The notes under the pieces were generated by a model, which did no database searches, was not told where the DNA came from, and was given only the letters and a program-made list of their open reading frames with translations. Below are positions 45,961 through 54,126 of a stretch of DNA of 64,000 bases, piece by piece. The stretch is from Amycolatopsis mediterranei. GTDB taxonomy: Bacteria > Actinomycetota > Actinomycetes > Mycobacteriales > Pseudonocardiaceae. How positions within the stretch are numbered: position 1 is the first letter of the stretch; every line of letters starts with the position of its first letter. The stretch lies in the NCBI RefSeq assembly GCF_026017845.1, contig NZ_CP100416.1, positions 3,789,989 through 3,853,988 on the forward strand. The letters are read 5' to 3'. The position numbers and the translations under genes are program-made.

Positions 45961-48456
45961 GTGGGGAATTCACCAAGACGGCTGGTGATGCTGGCTTCGG
46001 CCGTCGCGCTGGCCGGAACGTTCGTCGTGTTGCCGTCCGGCACCGCGGGTGCGGCGCAGAACATCCTGCGCGCCGACAAGTCGGTCGCCCGCTCTTGCTT
46101 CGCGAAGGTCCTGCCCCTGGGCACGTCGGGCACCGATCGCCGCGAGGTGACGTCCACCGTGGACGGTCTCGTCCAGGCGCGGCTCAAGCCGGTGCAGGGT
46201 GCGGAGGGTGACTGGGACGTCGCCGTGTTCGACAAGGCCACCGGCACGGTGGTCGCCGCCTCGGCGGCGTTGCGCAGCCACGAACTCGCCGAAAGCTTCG
46301 TGAAGAAGGGGCAGGAGCTCGTCGTCCAGGGCTGCCGTTACGCCGGCTCGGCCGGTCAGGCCCAGCTGGGTGTCGACTTCCTGGCGCTGACGCCGCAGGG
46401 CACGCCGACCGGGACGACCCCGGCGGCCCAGCGCGCCGAGCTCGTCCGCGTCGAGACGCCGACGCGCGCCGACAAGAACAAGCTGACCGCACTCGGCCTC
46501 GACGTCACGGAGAAGGGTGACGCGACCGGGGTCGAGGTCGTCCTCGCCGACGACGCCGACCGCCAGACGCTGAAGAACAGCGGCTTCAAGTCGAAGGTCG
46601 TCGAGGCGGACCTGTCGGCCAAGTCCGTCCAGGACGCGAAGACCGACCGCCAGTACGCCGCGAAGACGGACGCTTCGGCGCTGCCGTCCGGGCGCACCAG
46701 CTACCGGCACCTCTACGAGTACAACTTCGAAATGAAGGAACTCGCCCGCAAGAACCCGAACCTGGTTTCGGCGTTCACCATGCCGGAGTCGACCTGGGAA
46801 GGCCGGGACGTCGTCGGCGTCGAAATCGCCACGGACGTCAAGAACCTGACCGACGGCAAGCCGGTGAACTTCACCATGGGCGTGCACCACGCCCGGGAGT
46901 GGCCGGCCGGCGAGCACGTCATGGAGTGGGCGTACGAGCTGGTCAACGGTTACTCGCGTGACCCCGCCATCCGGTCGCTGGTCGGCAAGACGCGCAACAT
47001 CGTCGTGCCGATCATCAACCCGGACGGCTTCGAGATCTCCCGCGAGGCCGAGCCCAAGGGCGACTTCACCCGGTTCGACTATGAAATGAAGCGCAAGAAC
47101 TGCAACGTCAACGACTCGCCGCCGCAGTACGCCACCGGCGTGTGCAAGGCGAACCCGGGCGGCCGCCTGCGCGGCACCGACCCCAACCGCAACTACGGCG
47201 GCTTCTGGGGCGGCAACGGCGCCGAGCTGGCCTGGAGCGGCGACACCTTCCGCGGGTCCGCGCCGTTCAGCGAGCCCGAGGTGCGGAACGTGCGCTCGAT
47301 CGTGTCCTCGCGCCAGGTGACGAACCTGCTGACGATGCACACCGTCGCCGCGCTGGTGCTGCGCCCGCCGGGCGTGGCGGACGTCCGCCCGCCGCTGGAG
47401 GAGCCGCAGTACAAGGCCCTCGGCGACAAGCTGGCCTCGCGCAACGGCTACACGAGCGAGCCGAGCTGGGCGCTCTACGACACGACCGGCACCACCGAGG
47501 ACTGGTCGTACTGGGCCACCGCCGGCTGGGGCTTCACGATCGAGGTCGGCGGCAACGGCTTCCACGGTCCCTACGCCGACAGCGTCGTGGCCGAGTACGC
47601 GGGCCTGGCCCCGGCGGCCGGCGCCGGCAAGGGCGGCAACCGCCAGGCGTTCCTGGACATGCTGGGCAACGCGGCCGACCCGCAGCAGCACTCCACGCTG
47701 ATCGGCTCGGCGCCGAAGAACTACCAGCTCAAGCTGCACAAGACGTTCCAGACGCCGACGTCGCCGGTGATCCAGCCCGACGGCTCCACCAAGCCGCCGC
47801 TCTACATCACCGACGACCTGAACTCGAAGTTCACCGCCACCGGCGGGCGCTTCGCGTGGTCGGTCAACCCGTCGACGCGGCCGTACGTGGCCGGCCGGTA
47901 CGGGCGCGACCCGCAGGGCCCGGCGCAGCAGGGCTTCGCGGTCGCCAACCCGGCCGGGGTGCCGCCGATCAACCAGAACTACCCGACGGACGCGACGGCG
48001 GAGAGCTTCACCTTCCACGTCGACGGCCTGCCGAAGGTCGACAACGGGAAGTTCAGCGTCAACATCAACTGGAAGAACACCACGACCGACTGGGACCTCT
48101 ACGTCTACGACGCGGCGGGCAACCTGGTCACCTCGTCGGCGAACGGCGGCACGACGTCCGAGCACGCCGTGCTGTTCGACCCGCCGGCCGGCGACTACAA
48201 GGCCGTGGTGGTCAACTACGACCAGACCGACCCGAACGCGGTCGACGACTGGACCGGCGACGTGTCGTTCTCGTCGCCGATCCCGCCGACCTACGGCACG
48301 AAGGAGGCCTACCAGCTGACCTGCTCGGCCCCGAACGGCAAGCTCGTCGGCGTCGCGGACGTCTTCGCCGACCGCGGCCAGACGGTCGACGTCGGCGAGG
48401 TCTGCACCCGCTCCGCGCACGCGCAGAAGCAGCGCGCTTCGGGCGGCGTCCGGTAG
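45961..48456 (+). CDS. Secreted M14 zinc carboxypeptidase
   Basis: 831 residues from GTG 45961, AAGGAGG upstream. Signal peptide (GNSPRRLVMLASAVALAGTFVV...GAAQN), an N-terminal prodomain (30-230), M14 catalytic domain (240-590) with HxxE in GVHHAREWPAGEH, RGTDPNRNYGGFWGG, third zinc-ligand His in LLTMHTVAALVLRPPG, and catalytic Glu in TIEVGG, then a C-terminal beta-sandwich (650-830, WDLYVYDAAGN...). It cleaves C-terminal residues from peptides outside the cell. Alone in its unit. Confidence 0.92.
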   Translation: MGNSPRRLVMLASAVALAGTFVVLPSGTAGAAQNILRADKSVARSCFAKVLPLGTSGTDRREVTSTVDGLVQARLKPVQGAEGDWDVAVFDKATGTVVAASAALRSHELAESFVKKGQELVVQGCRYAGSAGQAQLGVDFLALTPQGTPTGTTPAAQRAELVRVETPTRADKNKLTALGLDVTEKGDATGVEVVLADDADRQTLKNSGFKSKVVEADLSAKSVQDAKTDRQYAAKTDASALPSGRTSYRHLYEYNFEMKELARKNPNLVSAFTMPESTWEGRDVVGVEIATDVKNLTDGKPVNFTMGVHHAREWPAGEHVMEWAYELVNGYSRDPAIRSLVGKTRNIVVPIINPDGFEISREAEPKGDFTRFDYEMKRKNCNVNDSPPQYATGVCKANPGGRLRGTDPNRNYGGFWGGNGAELAWSGDTFRGSAPFSEPEVRNVRSIVSSRQVTNLLTMHTVAALVLRPPGVADVRPPLEEPQYKALGDKLASRNGYTSEPSWALYDTTGTTEDWSYWATAGWGFTIEVGGNGFHGPYADSVVAEYAGLAPAAGAGKGGNRQAFLDMLGNAADPQQHSTLIGSAPKNYQLKLHKTFQTPTSPVIQPDGSTKPPLYITDDLNSKFTATGGRFAWSVNPSTRPYVAGRYGRDPQGPAQQGFAVANPAGVPPINQNYPTDATAESFTFHVDGLPKVDNGKFSVNINWKNTTTDWDLYVYDAAGNLVTSSANGGTTSEHAVLFDPPAGDYKAVVVNYDQTDPNAVDDWTGDVSFSSPIPPTYGTKEAYQLTCSAPNGKLVGVADVFADRGQTVDVGEVCTRSAHAQKQRASGGVR

Positions 48457-48489
48457 TCCGGCTCGGTTAGGAGTTCGTTCGGTTCGTTT

Positions 48490-48527
48490 CGTGAAGGCCT
48501 CCTCGCCGGCGCGGGGAGGCCTTCACG
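48490..48527. terminator. Bidirectional hairpin
   Basis: Arms GTGAAGGCCTCC (48491-48502) and complement (48515-48526), 12-base loop, located between convergent M14 and LysE genes; the right arm contains the LysE stop codon. Confidence 0.75.
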
Positions 48528-49386
48528 GCGTTACGGCGAGGGTCAGGCCCAGAACGACGAGAACGGTGCCCACGACGCGGTTGAGGGCCGGTTCGGCGCG
48601 GGCGTACCACTGCTGGGTGACGGGGGAGGAGAACAGCAGCGCCACGCTCAGGTGCCAGCCGGCCGAGACGGCGACGATCAGGGCGACGGCGGCGGCTCGC
48701 ACGGCGACGGGTTCGGTCGGAGGGAGGGTCGCGGTGAGGACGCTGCCGAAGAACGCGGCGGCCTTGGGGTTGGTGAGGTTGCTGACGACGCCGCGGCGGA
48801 AGGCGCTGCCGGGCCGGGCCGGCCTTTCTTGGTCTGACGGGGTGGGTGCCACCTCGTCCCGGTCCGGCGGGGCGGGCGCCACCTCGCCTTGGGGAGGCGG
48901 GATCGTGGCCTGGCTCGGCGGGGTGCCCGCCAACTCGCGCTGGGGCGGCGGGGTCGCGGCCTGGTCCGGCGGGGTGGTCGCCGCCGCGTCCTGGGGCGGC
49001 GGGGCCGTCGCCTGGGCCGGCGGGGTGGCCGCCACGCCGCCCTCGTCGGGCACCACGGGACCGCCGGGACCGCCGGGACCGCCGGGATCGGCGGGCGCGC
49101 GGGCGTGCCACCACAGCCGCACGCCCAGCCACGCCAGATAGCCGCCGCACGTCACGCGCAGCGCCGTCGCCAGCCACGGCGTCCTGGCCAGCACGCCGCC
49201 CAGTCCGAAGACGGCGACCGCGGCCAGCAGCCCGCCCGCGGCGACCACCCCGAGCGCGATCGCCACCGCGGTCCGGCGCGTCCCGGTGGCGGCCGTGTGC
49301 GCGATGAGGACGAAGTTCGGGCCGGGCGAGATCGCGGCCGGGAGGTAGGCCAGCAGGACCGTGGCGAGGGTCGCGGCGGGACTCAC
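48523..49386 (-). CDS. LysE/RhtB exporter with a Pro-rich insertion
   Basis: 287 residues from GTG 49386. The N-half has LysE features (LLAYLPAAISPGPNFVLIAH) and helices 2 and 3, then an insertion of about 95 residues (98-192) of Pro, Ala, Gln and acidic residues, and the C-half FRRGVVSNLTNPKAAAFFGSVL with helices 4 to 6. LysE proteins are normally about 205 residues, so the insertion explains the length. The insertion is in the central cytosolic loop. The family exports amino acids such as lysine, threonine or homoserine. Confidence 0.88.
   Translation of the reverse strand: MSPAATLATVLLAYLPAAISPGPNFVLIAHTAATGTRRTAVAIALGVVAAGGLLAAVAVFGLGGVLARTPWLATALRVTCGGYLAWLGVRLWWHARAPADPGGPGGPGGPVVPDEGGVAATPPAQATAPPPQDAAATTPPDQAATPPPQRELAGTPPSQATIPPPQGEVAPAPPDRDEVAPTPSDQERPARPGSAFRRGVVSNLTNPKAAAFFGSVLTATLPPTEPVAVRAAAVALIVAVSAGWHLSVALLFSSPVTQQWYARAEPALNRVVGTVLVVLGLTLAVTP
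48829..49032. repeat. 51-bp tandem repeat inside the LysE gene
   Basis: About four copies of a 17-codon unit, consensus A-x-TPP-x-QAT-x-PPPQ-x-x-x, lie within the Pro-rich loop (for example AGTPPSQATIPPPQGEV). Period 51 bp keeps the frame. Copy-number variation between strains is likely. Confidence 0.7.
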
Positions 49387-49495
49387 GCCGCGGGGCCGCC
49401 GTTGCCGGCGCCGGAGTGGCCGCCGAGCCGAAGGCGAGCACGCCAAGCCCCCGGAACTGTCGGTGCCTTCGGGTAGCGTGGAAAACGGGGGCTGC

Positions 49496-50587
49496 TCATG
49501 CCGCGCGACCGCCGCCGACCACCTGGTCGCGCATCGTCCGCAGCGTGTCGTGGTCCACTGTGGACGGATCCGCCGCCAGCCACTCGCCGATCTCGTGCAG
49601 GAACTCTTCCGGTGTCATCGGCGCGACCGCCAGCTCGCCCGGGTCCGCCGTGGTCAGGTCGCCGCTGCGGCTCGGGTACACGATCATCGCGCCCCGCAGC
49701 GCCACTCCCGGCAGCAGCTCGCGGTAGGCCGCCAGGCTCTCTTCGAGCCGGCTGCCGCCGCCGCGGAACGGGCGGCCGTTGCGCAGCAGCCTGCCGTCCT
49801 CCGCCGTTTCGTAGTGGCCCGGCAGCCACAGCTTCGACTCGATGAGCACCAGCCGCTTCCCGCACAGCACCGCGTGGTCGACGTCGGCGAACACCGAGCC
49901 CGGCCAGGCCAGGCCGTGGAAGATGCGGGCGCCCGGCAGCCGGGTCAGGTAGCCCTCGAGCAGGTCGGCGGTGAGCCGCTCGGCCAGCTCGTCGCGCTCG
50001 GTGCCGGGCGCGCCGAACACCGTGCGGCCGCCGAACTCCGCGGCGTACGCCTCGCGCGCCTTCGCGGCCCGCAGGTACCCGCGCGCCAGCCGCTGGACCA
50101 GCAGCGCCGTGCCGGCCGTCAGCAGCAGCCAGACGACGAGCATCGGCGGCGAGAACCCGGCCCCGGTGACCAGCGGCAGCAGCACGAACACCATCCCGGC
50201 CACCGCGGCGACCACCGGCATGTGCCCGGGCTCGCGGCGCCGGCCGTGCCGCATCCGCGTGTCCTCCCCGGCGAAGTGCCACCAGCTCAGGTCCTCGGCG
50301 TCCAGCTCGGGCAGGTCGGGGACGAACCCGGGCTCGTCGCCGAAACGCCGCCGGGGACGCGGCCGGACCGGGACCGGCACCACGGTCGCGCCGCCGGCGT
50401 CGTAGCGCGCGCGGGCGACCGGATCGCTCAGGAGGTCGTAGGCCTCGCGCAGCAGCCGGAACGTGCCGACCGTGCCGCCGCCGTCCGGGTGCATGGTCTT
50501 GGCCAGCCGGCGGTAGGCCGCCTTGACTTCGGCCGCCGTGGCGTCGCGGCGGAGGCCGAGCACCTCGTAGTAGTCGACGTCGGGCAC
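49496..50587 (-). CDS. J-domain protein fused to a membrane-anchored NERD nuclease-like domain
   Basis: 363 residues from GTG 50587, preceded by GGAGGTGA; GTG 50599 is an alternative. Residues 1-65 are a J domain with YYEVLGLRRDATAAEVKAAYRRL and HPD in KTMHPDGGG. Two membrane helices follow (MPVVAAVAGMVFVLLPLV and MLVVWLLLTAGTALLV, about 140-185), then a NERD-type domain (215-340; GSVFADVDHAVLCGKRLVLIESKLWLPGHY, with the E-x-K of the nuclease core). J domain plus NERD is unusual; it may recruit DnaK to DNA or membrane damage. Function unknown. Confidence 0.8.
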   Translation of the reverse strand: MPDVDYYEVLGLRRDATAAEVKAAYRRLAKTMHPDGGGTVGTFRLLREAYDLLSDPVARARYDAGGATVVPVPVRPRPRRRFGDEPGFVPDLPELDAEDLSWWHFAGEDTRMRHGRRREPGHMPVVAAVAGMVFVLLPLVTGAGFSPPMLVVWLLLTAGTALLVQRLARGYLRAAKAREAYAAEFGGRTVFGAPGTERDELAERLTADLLEGYLTRLPGARIFHGLAWPGSVFADVDHAVLCGKRLVLIESKLWLPGHYETAEDGRLLRNGRPFRGGGSRLEESLAAYRELLPGVALRGAMIVYPSRSGDLTTADPGELAVAPMTPEEFLHEIGEWLAADPSTVDHDTLRTMRDQVVGGGRAA

Positions 50588-50972
50588 GCGGGTGGTCACC
50601 TCCGATGGCTGCGCGAAGACTTTATGGGGTCCGGTCGCGGGGCCTGCCACCGCCTCGGCGGCGCGCCGGAGTGATTGTCCTCGGCGCAGGTCAGGGCGGT
50701 GTGAGCGGTTTTGCCGGTGAGGGCCCGGAAACGGACGCTCCGGCGTGGCCCGGCCGGCGGGTCCGGTGACGGCGTCCCACGGGGCGGCGACGTCTTCGTC
50801 TGCCGTGGTCACGGACTGTCCATTGAGGACTGTTTGTCACCCGGAAGTGTTGCCGCGCCCGAGAAAGTCGGGCTTGCGGTGACTTTTCGTAGTTGGAGTC
50901 CACCCGAATGGCCGTGAACATGTGTTCGAATCGTCGGCTAGTCTTGAGTCATGTCCTCGACCTCCCTCAGAC
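50588..50972. promoter_or_regulatory. Intergenic region with a LexA-box-like palindrome
   Basis: 385 bp without a credible gene. It contains GAAC-ATGT-GTTC (50916-50927), the actinobacterial LexA/SOS box form (GAAC-N4-GTTC), followed by GA. It also holds a 6-bp stem GCCCGA-GAAAG-TCGGGC (50857-50873). The box is about 330 bp upstream of the J-domain/NERD start (minus strand) and 50 bp from the ligase terminator, so its target is unclear. Confidence 0.5.
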
Positions 50973-51016
50973 GTGACGGGCCCACCGCCACCCCACCTCG
51001 GCAGCGGGCCCGTCAC
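50973..51016 (-). terminator. Hairpin after the acyl-CoA ligase
   Basis: 11-bp arms GTGACGGGCCC (50973-50983) and complement (51006-51016), 22-base loop, six bases past the ligase stop. No U tract. Confidence 0.6.
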
Positions 51017-51021
51017 CCCCG

Positions 51022-52644
51022 TCAGCGCTCGCGCAGCAGGTACCGCTGCAGCTTGCCGCCGGCATTGCGCGGCAGTGCGTCGAGGAAACGCACCCGGCGC
51101 GGGTACTTGTACGGCGCGGCAACGGCTTTGGCGTGCTCCTGCAGGGCGTGCACGACGTCCGGGCCCGGGGCGACGCCGGGCCGGAGCACGACGAAGGCCG
51201 TCACGACCGCGCCCCGGTCCGGGTCGGGCGTGCCGACGACCGCGCACTCCTCGACGTCCGGGTGCGTCAGGAGCACCTCTTCGACCTCGGGAGCCGCGAT
51301 GTTGTAACCGGAAGAGACGATCATGTCGTCGCTGCGCGCCACGAAGCGGAAGTAGCCGTCCGGCTCGCGGACATAGGTGTCGCCGGTGATGTTCCAGCCG
51401 TCGCGGACGTAGTCGGCCTGCCGGGGGTCGCCGAGGTAGCGGCAGCCGGTGGGGCCCTGGACGGCGAGCAGCCCGGGTGTGCCGTCCGGCGCCGGCCGGC
51501 CGTCGGCGTCCAGGACGGCGGCGCGGAAGCCGGGGACGACCTTGCCCGTCCGGCCGGGGCGGGCGTCGTCGCCCGCGGCGGAGATGAACACGTGCAGCAT
51601 CTCCGTGCTGCCGATGCCGTCGATCAACGGCGATCCGACGACCTCGCGGTACCGCTCGGCCACGGCGGCGGGCAGCGCCTCCCCGGCGGAGACGGCACGG
51701 CGGACCCCGGTCAGCAGGGGCCCGTCGCCGGAGCCGAGGATCGCGCGGTAGGCGGTCGGGGCGGTGAACAGCACCGTCACCGCCTGCTCGGCGACGATCG
51801 ACGCCAGCTCCTGGGGTGTCGCGCGTTCCAGCAGGAGCACCGACGCGCCGACGTGCAGCGGGAACACCAGGAGGCCGCCCAGGCCGAAGGTGAAGGCCAG
51901 GGGCGGGGTGCCGCAGAAGAGGTCGTCCGGGGTGGGCCGGAGGACGTGCCGGGAGAACGTGTCGGCGATGGCGAGCAGGTCGCGGTGGAAGTGCATGGTG
52001 GCCTTCGGTGTCCCGGTCGTGCCGGAGGTGAAGGCGAGCAGGGCGACGTCGTCGGCGGCCGTCGGCACGTCGGCGAAGGTCGCCGGGTGCCGGGCGCAGC
52101 GTTCGGCCAGTCCGGCGCCCCCGGTGCTGCCGGACCCGGTGCTGTCGGACGCTGTGCGGTAGGGCACCACGGGCAGCGTCGGCGGCAGTTCGGCGAGCAG
52201 GCGCTCGTCGCACAGGGCCACCGTGGGCCGCGCCCGGTCGATGATCTTGTCGAGCTCGCCGCGGCGCAGCATCGGCATGGTCGTGACGGCGACGGCTCCG
52301 GCCTTCAGGACGCCGAGCCAGCAGGCCGCGAGCCACGGGGCGTTGGTGCCGCGCAGCAGCACGCGGTTGCCCGGCACGATACCGAGCTCGGCGGTGAGGA
52401 CGTGCGCGATCCGGTTGGCGCGGGCCAGGACGTCGCCGTAGGTCCACGTCTCGTGCGGGGAACGCAGGCAGGGGCGGTCCGGGCCGAGGCGGGCGGCGGT
52501 CTCGTCGAGCAACGCGGTCGCGGCGTTGAGGCGGCCGGGGTAGTGCAGCTCCGGCAGGTCGAACACCAGCCGCGGCCACTGGTCGGCGGGTGGCAGCCGG
52601 TCGCGGCAGAACGAGTCCGTGTGCGCGCTGGGAGAAAGCCTCAT
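51022..52644 (-). CDS. AMP-dependent acyl-CoA ligase, benzoate/anthranilate-CoA ligase-like
   Basis: 540 residues from ATG 52644, GAGGAG upstream. Adenylation motifs AFTSGTTGTPKATMH (P-loop-like, about 200), GIGSTEMLHVF and YKYPRRVRFLDALPRNAGGKLQR with the C-terminal catalytic Lys. The TEMLHVF and the PLAFTFGLGG region resemble 2-aminobenzoate/benzoate CoA ligases. It activates an aromatic or short-chain acid to its CoA ester. No aromatic ring-cleavage genes are adjacent. Confidence 0.85.
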   Translation of the reverse strand: MRLSPSAHTDSFCRDRLPPADQWPRLVFDLPELHYPGRLNAATALLDETAARLGPDRPCLRSPHETWTYGDVLARANRIAHVLTAELGIVPGNRVLLRGTNAPWLAACWLGVLKAGAVAVTTMPMLRRGELDKIIDRARPTVALCDERLLAELPPTLPVVPYRTASDSTGSGSTGGAGLAERCARHPATFADVPTAADDVALLAFTSGTTGTPKATMHFHRDLLAIADTFSRHVLRPTPDDLFCGTPPLAFTFGLGGLLVFPLHVGASVLLLERATPQELASIVAEQAVTVLFTAPTAYRAILGSGDGPLLTGVRRAVSAGEALPAAVAERYREVVGSPLIDGIGSTEMLHVFISAAGDDARPGRTGKVVPGFRAAVLDADGRPAPDGTPGLLAVQGPTGCRYLGDPRQADYVRDGWNITGDTYVREPDGYFRFVARSDDMIVSSGYNIAAPEVEEVLLTHPDVEECAVVGTPDPDRGAVVTAFVVLRPGVAPGPDVVHALQEHAKAVAAPYKYPRRVRFLDALPRNAGGKLQRYLLRER

Positions 52645-52846
52645 CGCAGCTCCTCGGTCTCGACCTGCCCGCCACCAGGAACGTAGCACTCGTTTCGACC
52701 GTCGATAAGGCGCAATGTCGTATTGATGACGACGGCAACCGAAAAGCTATGCGCCGGTCCGGTGGTCCGCCGGGTCGCTCGGGTCACCCCGTCGTGGGCG
52801 CGCGGGATCACCGCGTCGCGGGCCGCCGCCCAGTAGCTTTTCGATC

Positions 52847-53356
52847 ATGGTCGAGACGCCCGAACCGCCGCCCACGCTGGCCGATCCGCGCGCGCTGCTG
52901 CTGGGCTACCTCGACCACAACGCCGCCGCCATCCTGCGCAAGCTCGAGGGCCTCTCCGAATGCGACCTGCGCCGGAGCGTGCTGCCGTCGGGGTGGACGC
53001 CGCTGGGCATGGTCAAGCACCTCGCCTGCACCGAGCGCTTCTGGATCCGGTACCTGTTCGCCGGCGAGGACGTCGACTTCTCCTGGCCCCGCACCGCCGA
53101 CCAGGAATGGTTCGTCGCGCCGGCGGAACCGTCGGCGGACATCACCGCGTTCTTCCTGGCCGAGCGCGAAAACTGCGCGCGGCTCGCCGCGGTCACCCCG
53201 CTGGACGGCCGGGCCGTCCGCACGACCCGCCGCGGCGGCGCCGAAGAGCACCCCACGTTCGCGTGGATCCTGTGCCACCTGGTGCAGAGCTTCGCCCGGC
53301 ACGCCGGGCACCTGGACGTCGGCCGCGAGCTGATCGACGGCGTGACCGGCAAATAG
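52847..53356 (+). CDS. DinB/DUF664 family protein
   Basis: 169 residues. Four-helix DinB-like build with LPSGWTPLGMVKHLACTERFWIRYLF and the C-terminal LCHLVQSFARHAGHLDVGREL, giving the three-His metal site of this family (KHL, HLVQ, RHAGHLD). In actinobacteria these act as thiol (mycothiol)-dependent transferases or isomerases, or are of unknown role. No ribosome site is clear. Stand-alone gene. Confidence 0.85.
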   Translation: MVETPEPPPTLADPRALLLGYLDHNAAAILRKLEGLSECDLRRSVLPSGWTPLGMVKHLACTERFWIRYLFAGEDVDFSWPRTADQEWFVAPAEPSADITAFFLAERENCARLAAVTPLDGRAVRTTRRGGAEEHPTFAWILCHLVQSFARHAGHLDVGRELIDGVTGK

Positions 53357-53360
53357 CGCG

Positions 53361-54077
53361 TCAGGCGGGCGGGGCGACCGTGGCGTCCTGGTCCGCGCGG
53401 CGCAGCGCGTCGGCGACGAAGCCGGTGGCCTTCAGCTCCTCGACCAGGTCGTGCAGGAACGCGATCGTCTCGGGGCGGCGGTCCGGGGTGGTGCAGACCG
53501 CCTGCCGGATCTCCATGAAACGTCCGGGCAGCACGCGGGTCCCGGGGTGGGCGGCGGCGTAGGCGGTCATCGGCTGCCGGATCCCGGCGGCGACGTCCAG
53601 GCCCTGGTCCTCGAACGCCGTGACACCGTCCTCGCCGCGCACGATGGTGGCCTGCCGGAGGGTCCGGGTCAGGTAGAGGTCGTACGCGGAACCCTGCTTG
53701 ACGCCGATCCGGACGTCCGGCCGGTCGACGTCGGCCGGGGTGGCGAAGGGCGAGCCGTCCGCCGTGACATACACGCCTTCGATGAGCACGTATGGACCGG
53801 TAAACGCCACCTCGGCCGCGCGGGCGGGCTCGATCGCCAGGAAGCCCAGGTCGGCGGCTCCCGAGGTCAGCGCCTCGAACGACTTCCGGGCCGCGTCGAA
53901 GCAGGCGAACTCCACCGGGACGGCCAGCCGCGCCGCCACCTCGTGCGCGATTTCGACCGTGACCCCGCCCGGTTCCGCCGGCGTGCCGTGCGCGAGCACG
54001 GGATTGCCGAGGTTGATCGCGGCGCGCAGCGGGCCGGTGGGCGTGAGGTCCCGGGCGACGGCGGAAAGATCTCCCAT
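53361..54077 (-). CDS. Family 3 solute-binding-like protein without a signal peptide
   Basis: 238 residues. SBP_bac_3 features: LRAAINLGNPVLAHG, GVTVEIAHEVAARLAVPVEFACFDAARKSFEAL, ADLGFLAIEPARAAEVAFTGPYVLIEG and VRIGVKQGSAYDLYLTR. The start MGDLSAVARDL has no signal or lipobox, so it seems to stay in the cytosol, and no ABC permease is next door. It may be an amino acid or aromatic ligand sensor or enzyme (the cyclohexadienyl dehydratase-like fold is related). Located 49 bp after the epimerase gene on the same strand. Confidence 0.72.
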   Translation of the reverse strand: MGDLSAVARDLTPTGPLRAAINLGNPVLAHGTPAEPGGVTVEIAHEVAARLAVPVEFACFDAARKSFEALTSGAADLGFLAIEPARAAEVAFTGPYVLIEGVYVTADGSPFATPADVDRPDVRIGVKQGSAYDLYLTRTLRQATIVRGEDGVTAFEDQGLDVAAGIRQPMTAYAAAHPGTRVLPGRFMEIRQAVCTTPDRRPETIAFLHDLVEELKATGFVADALRRADQDATVAPPA

Positions 54078-54126
54078 GACCGGCGAGGCTAGCGGCGGGA
54101 CTCCGCGCGCGCCCCGCGATTGTCGC

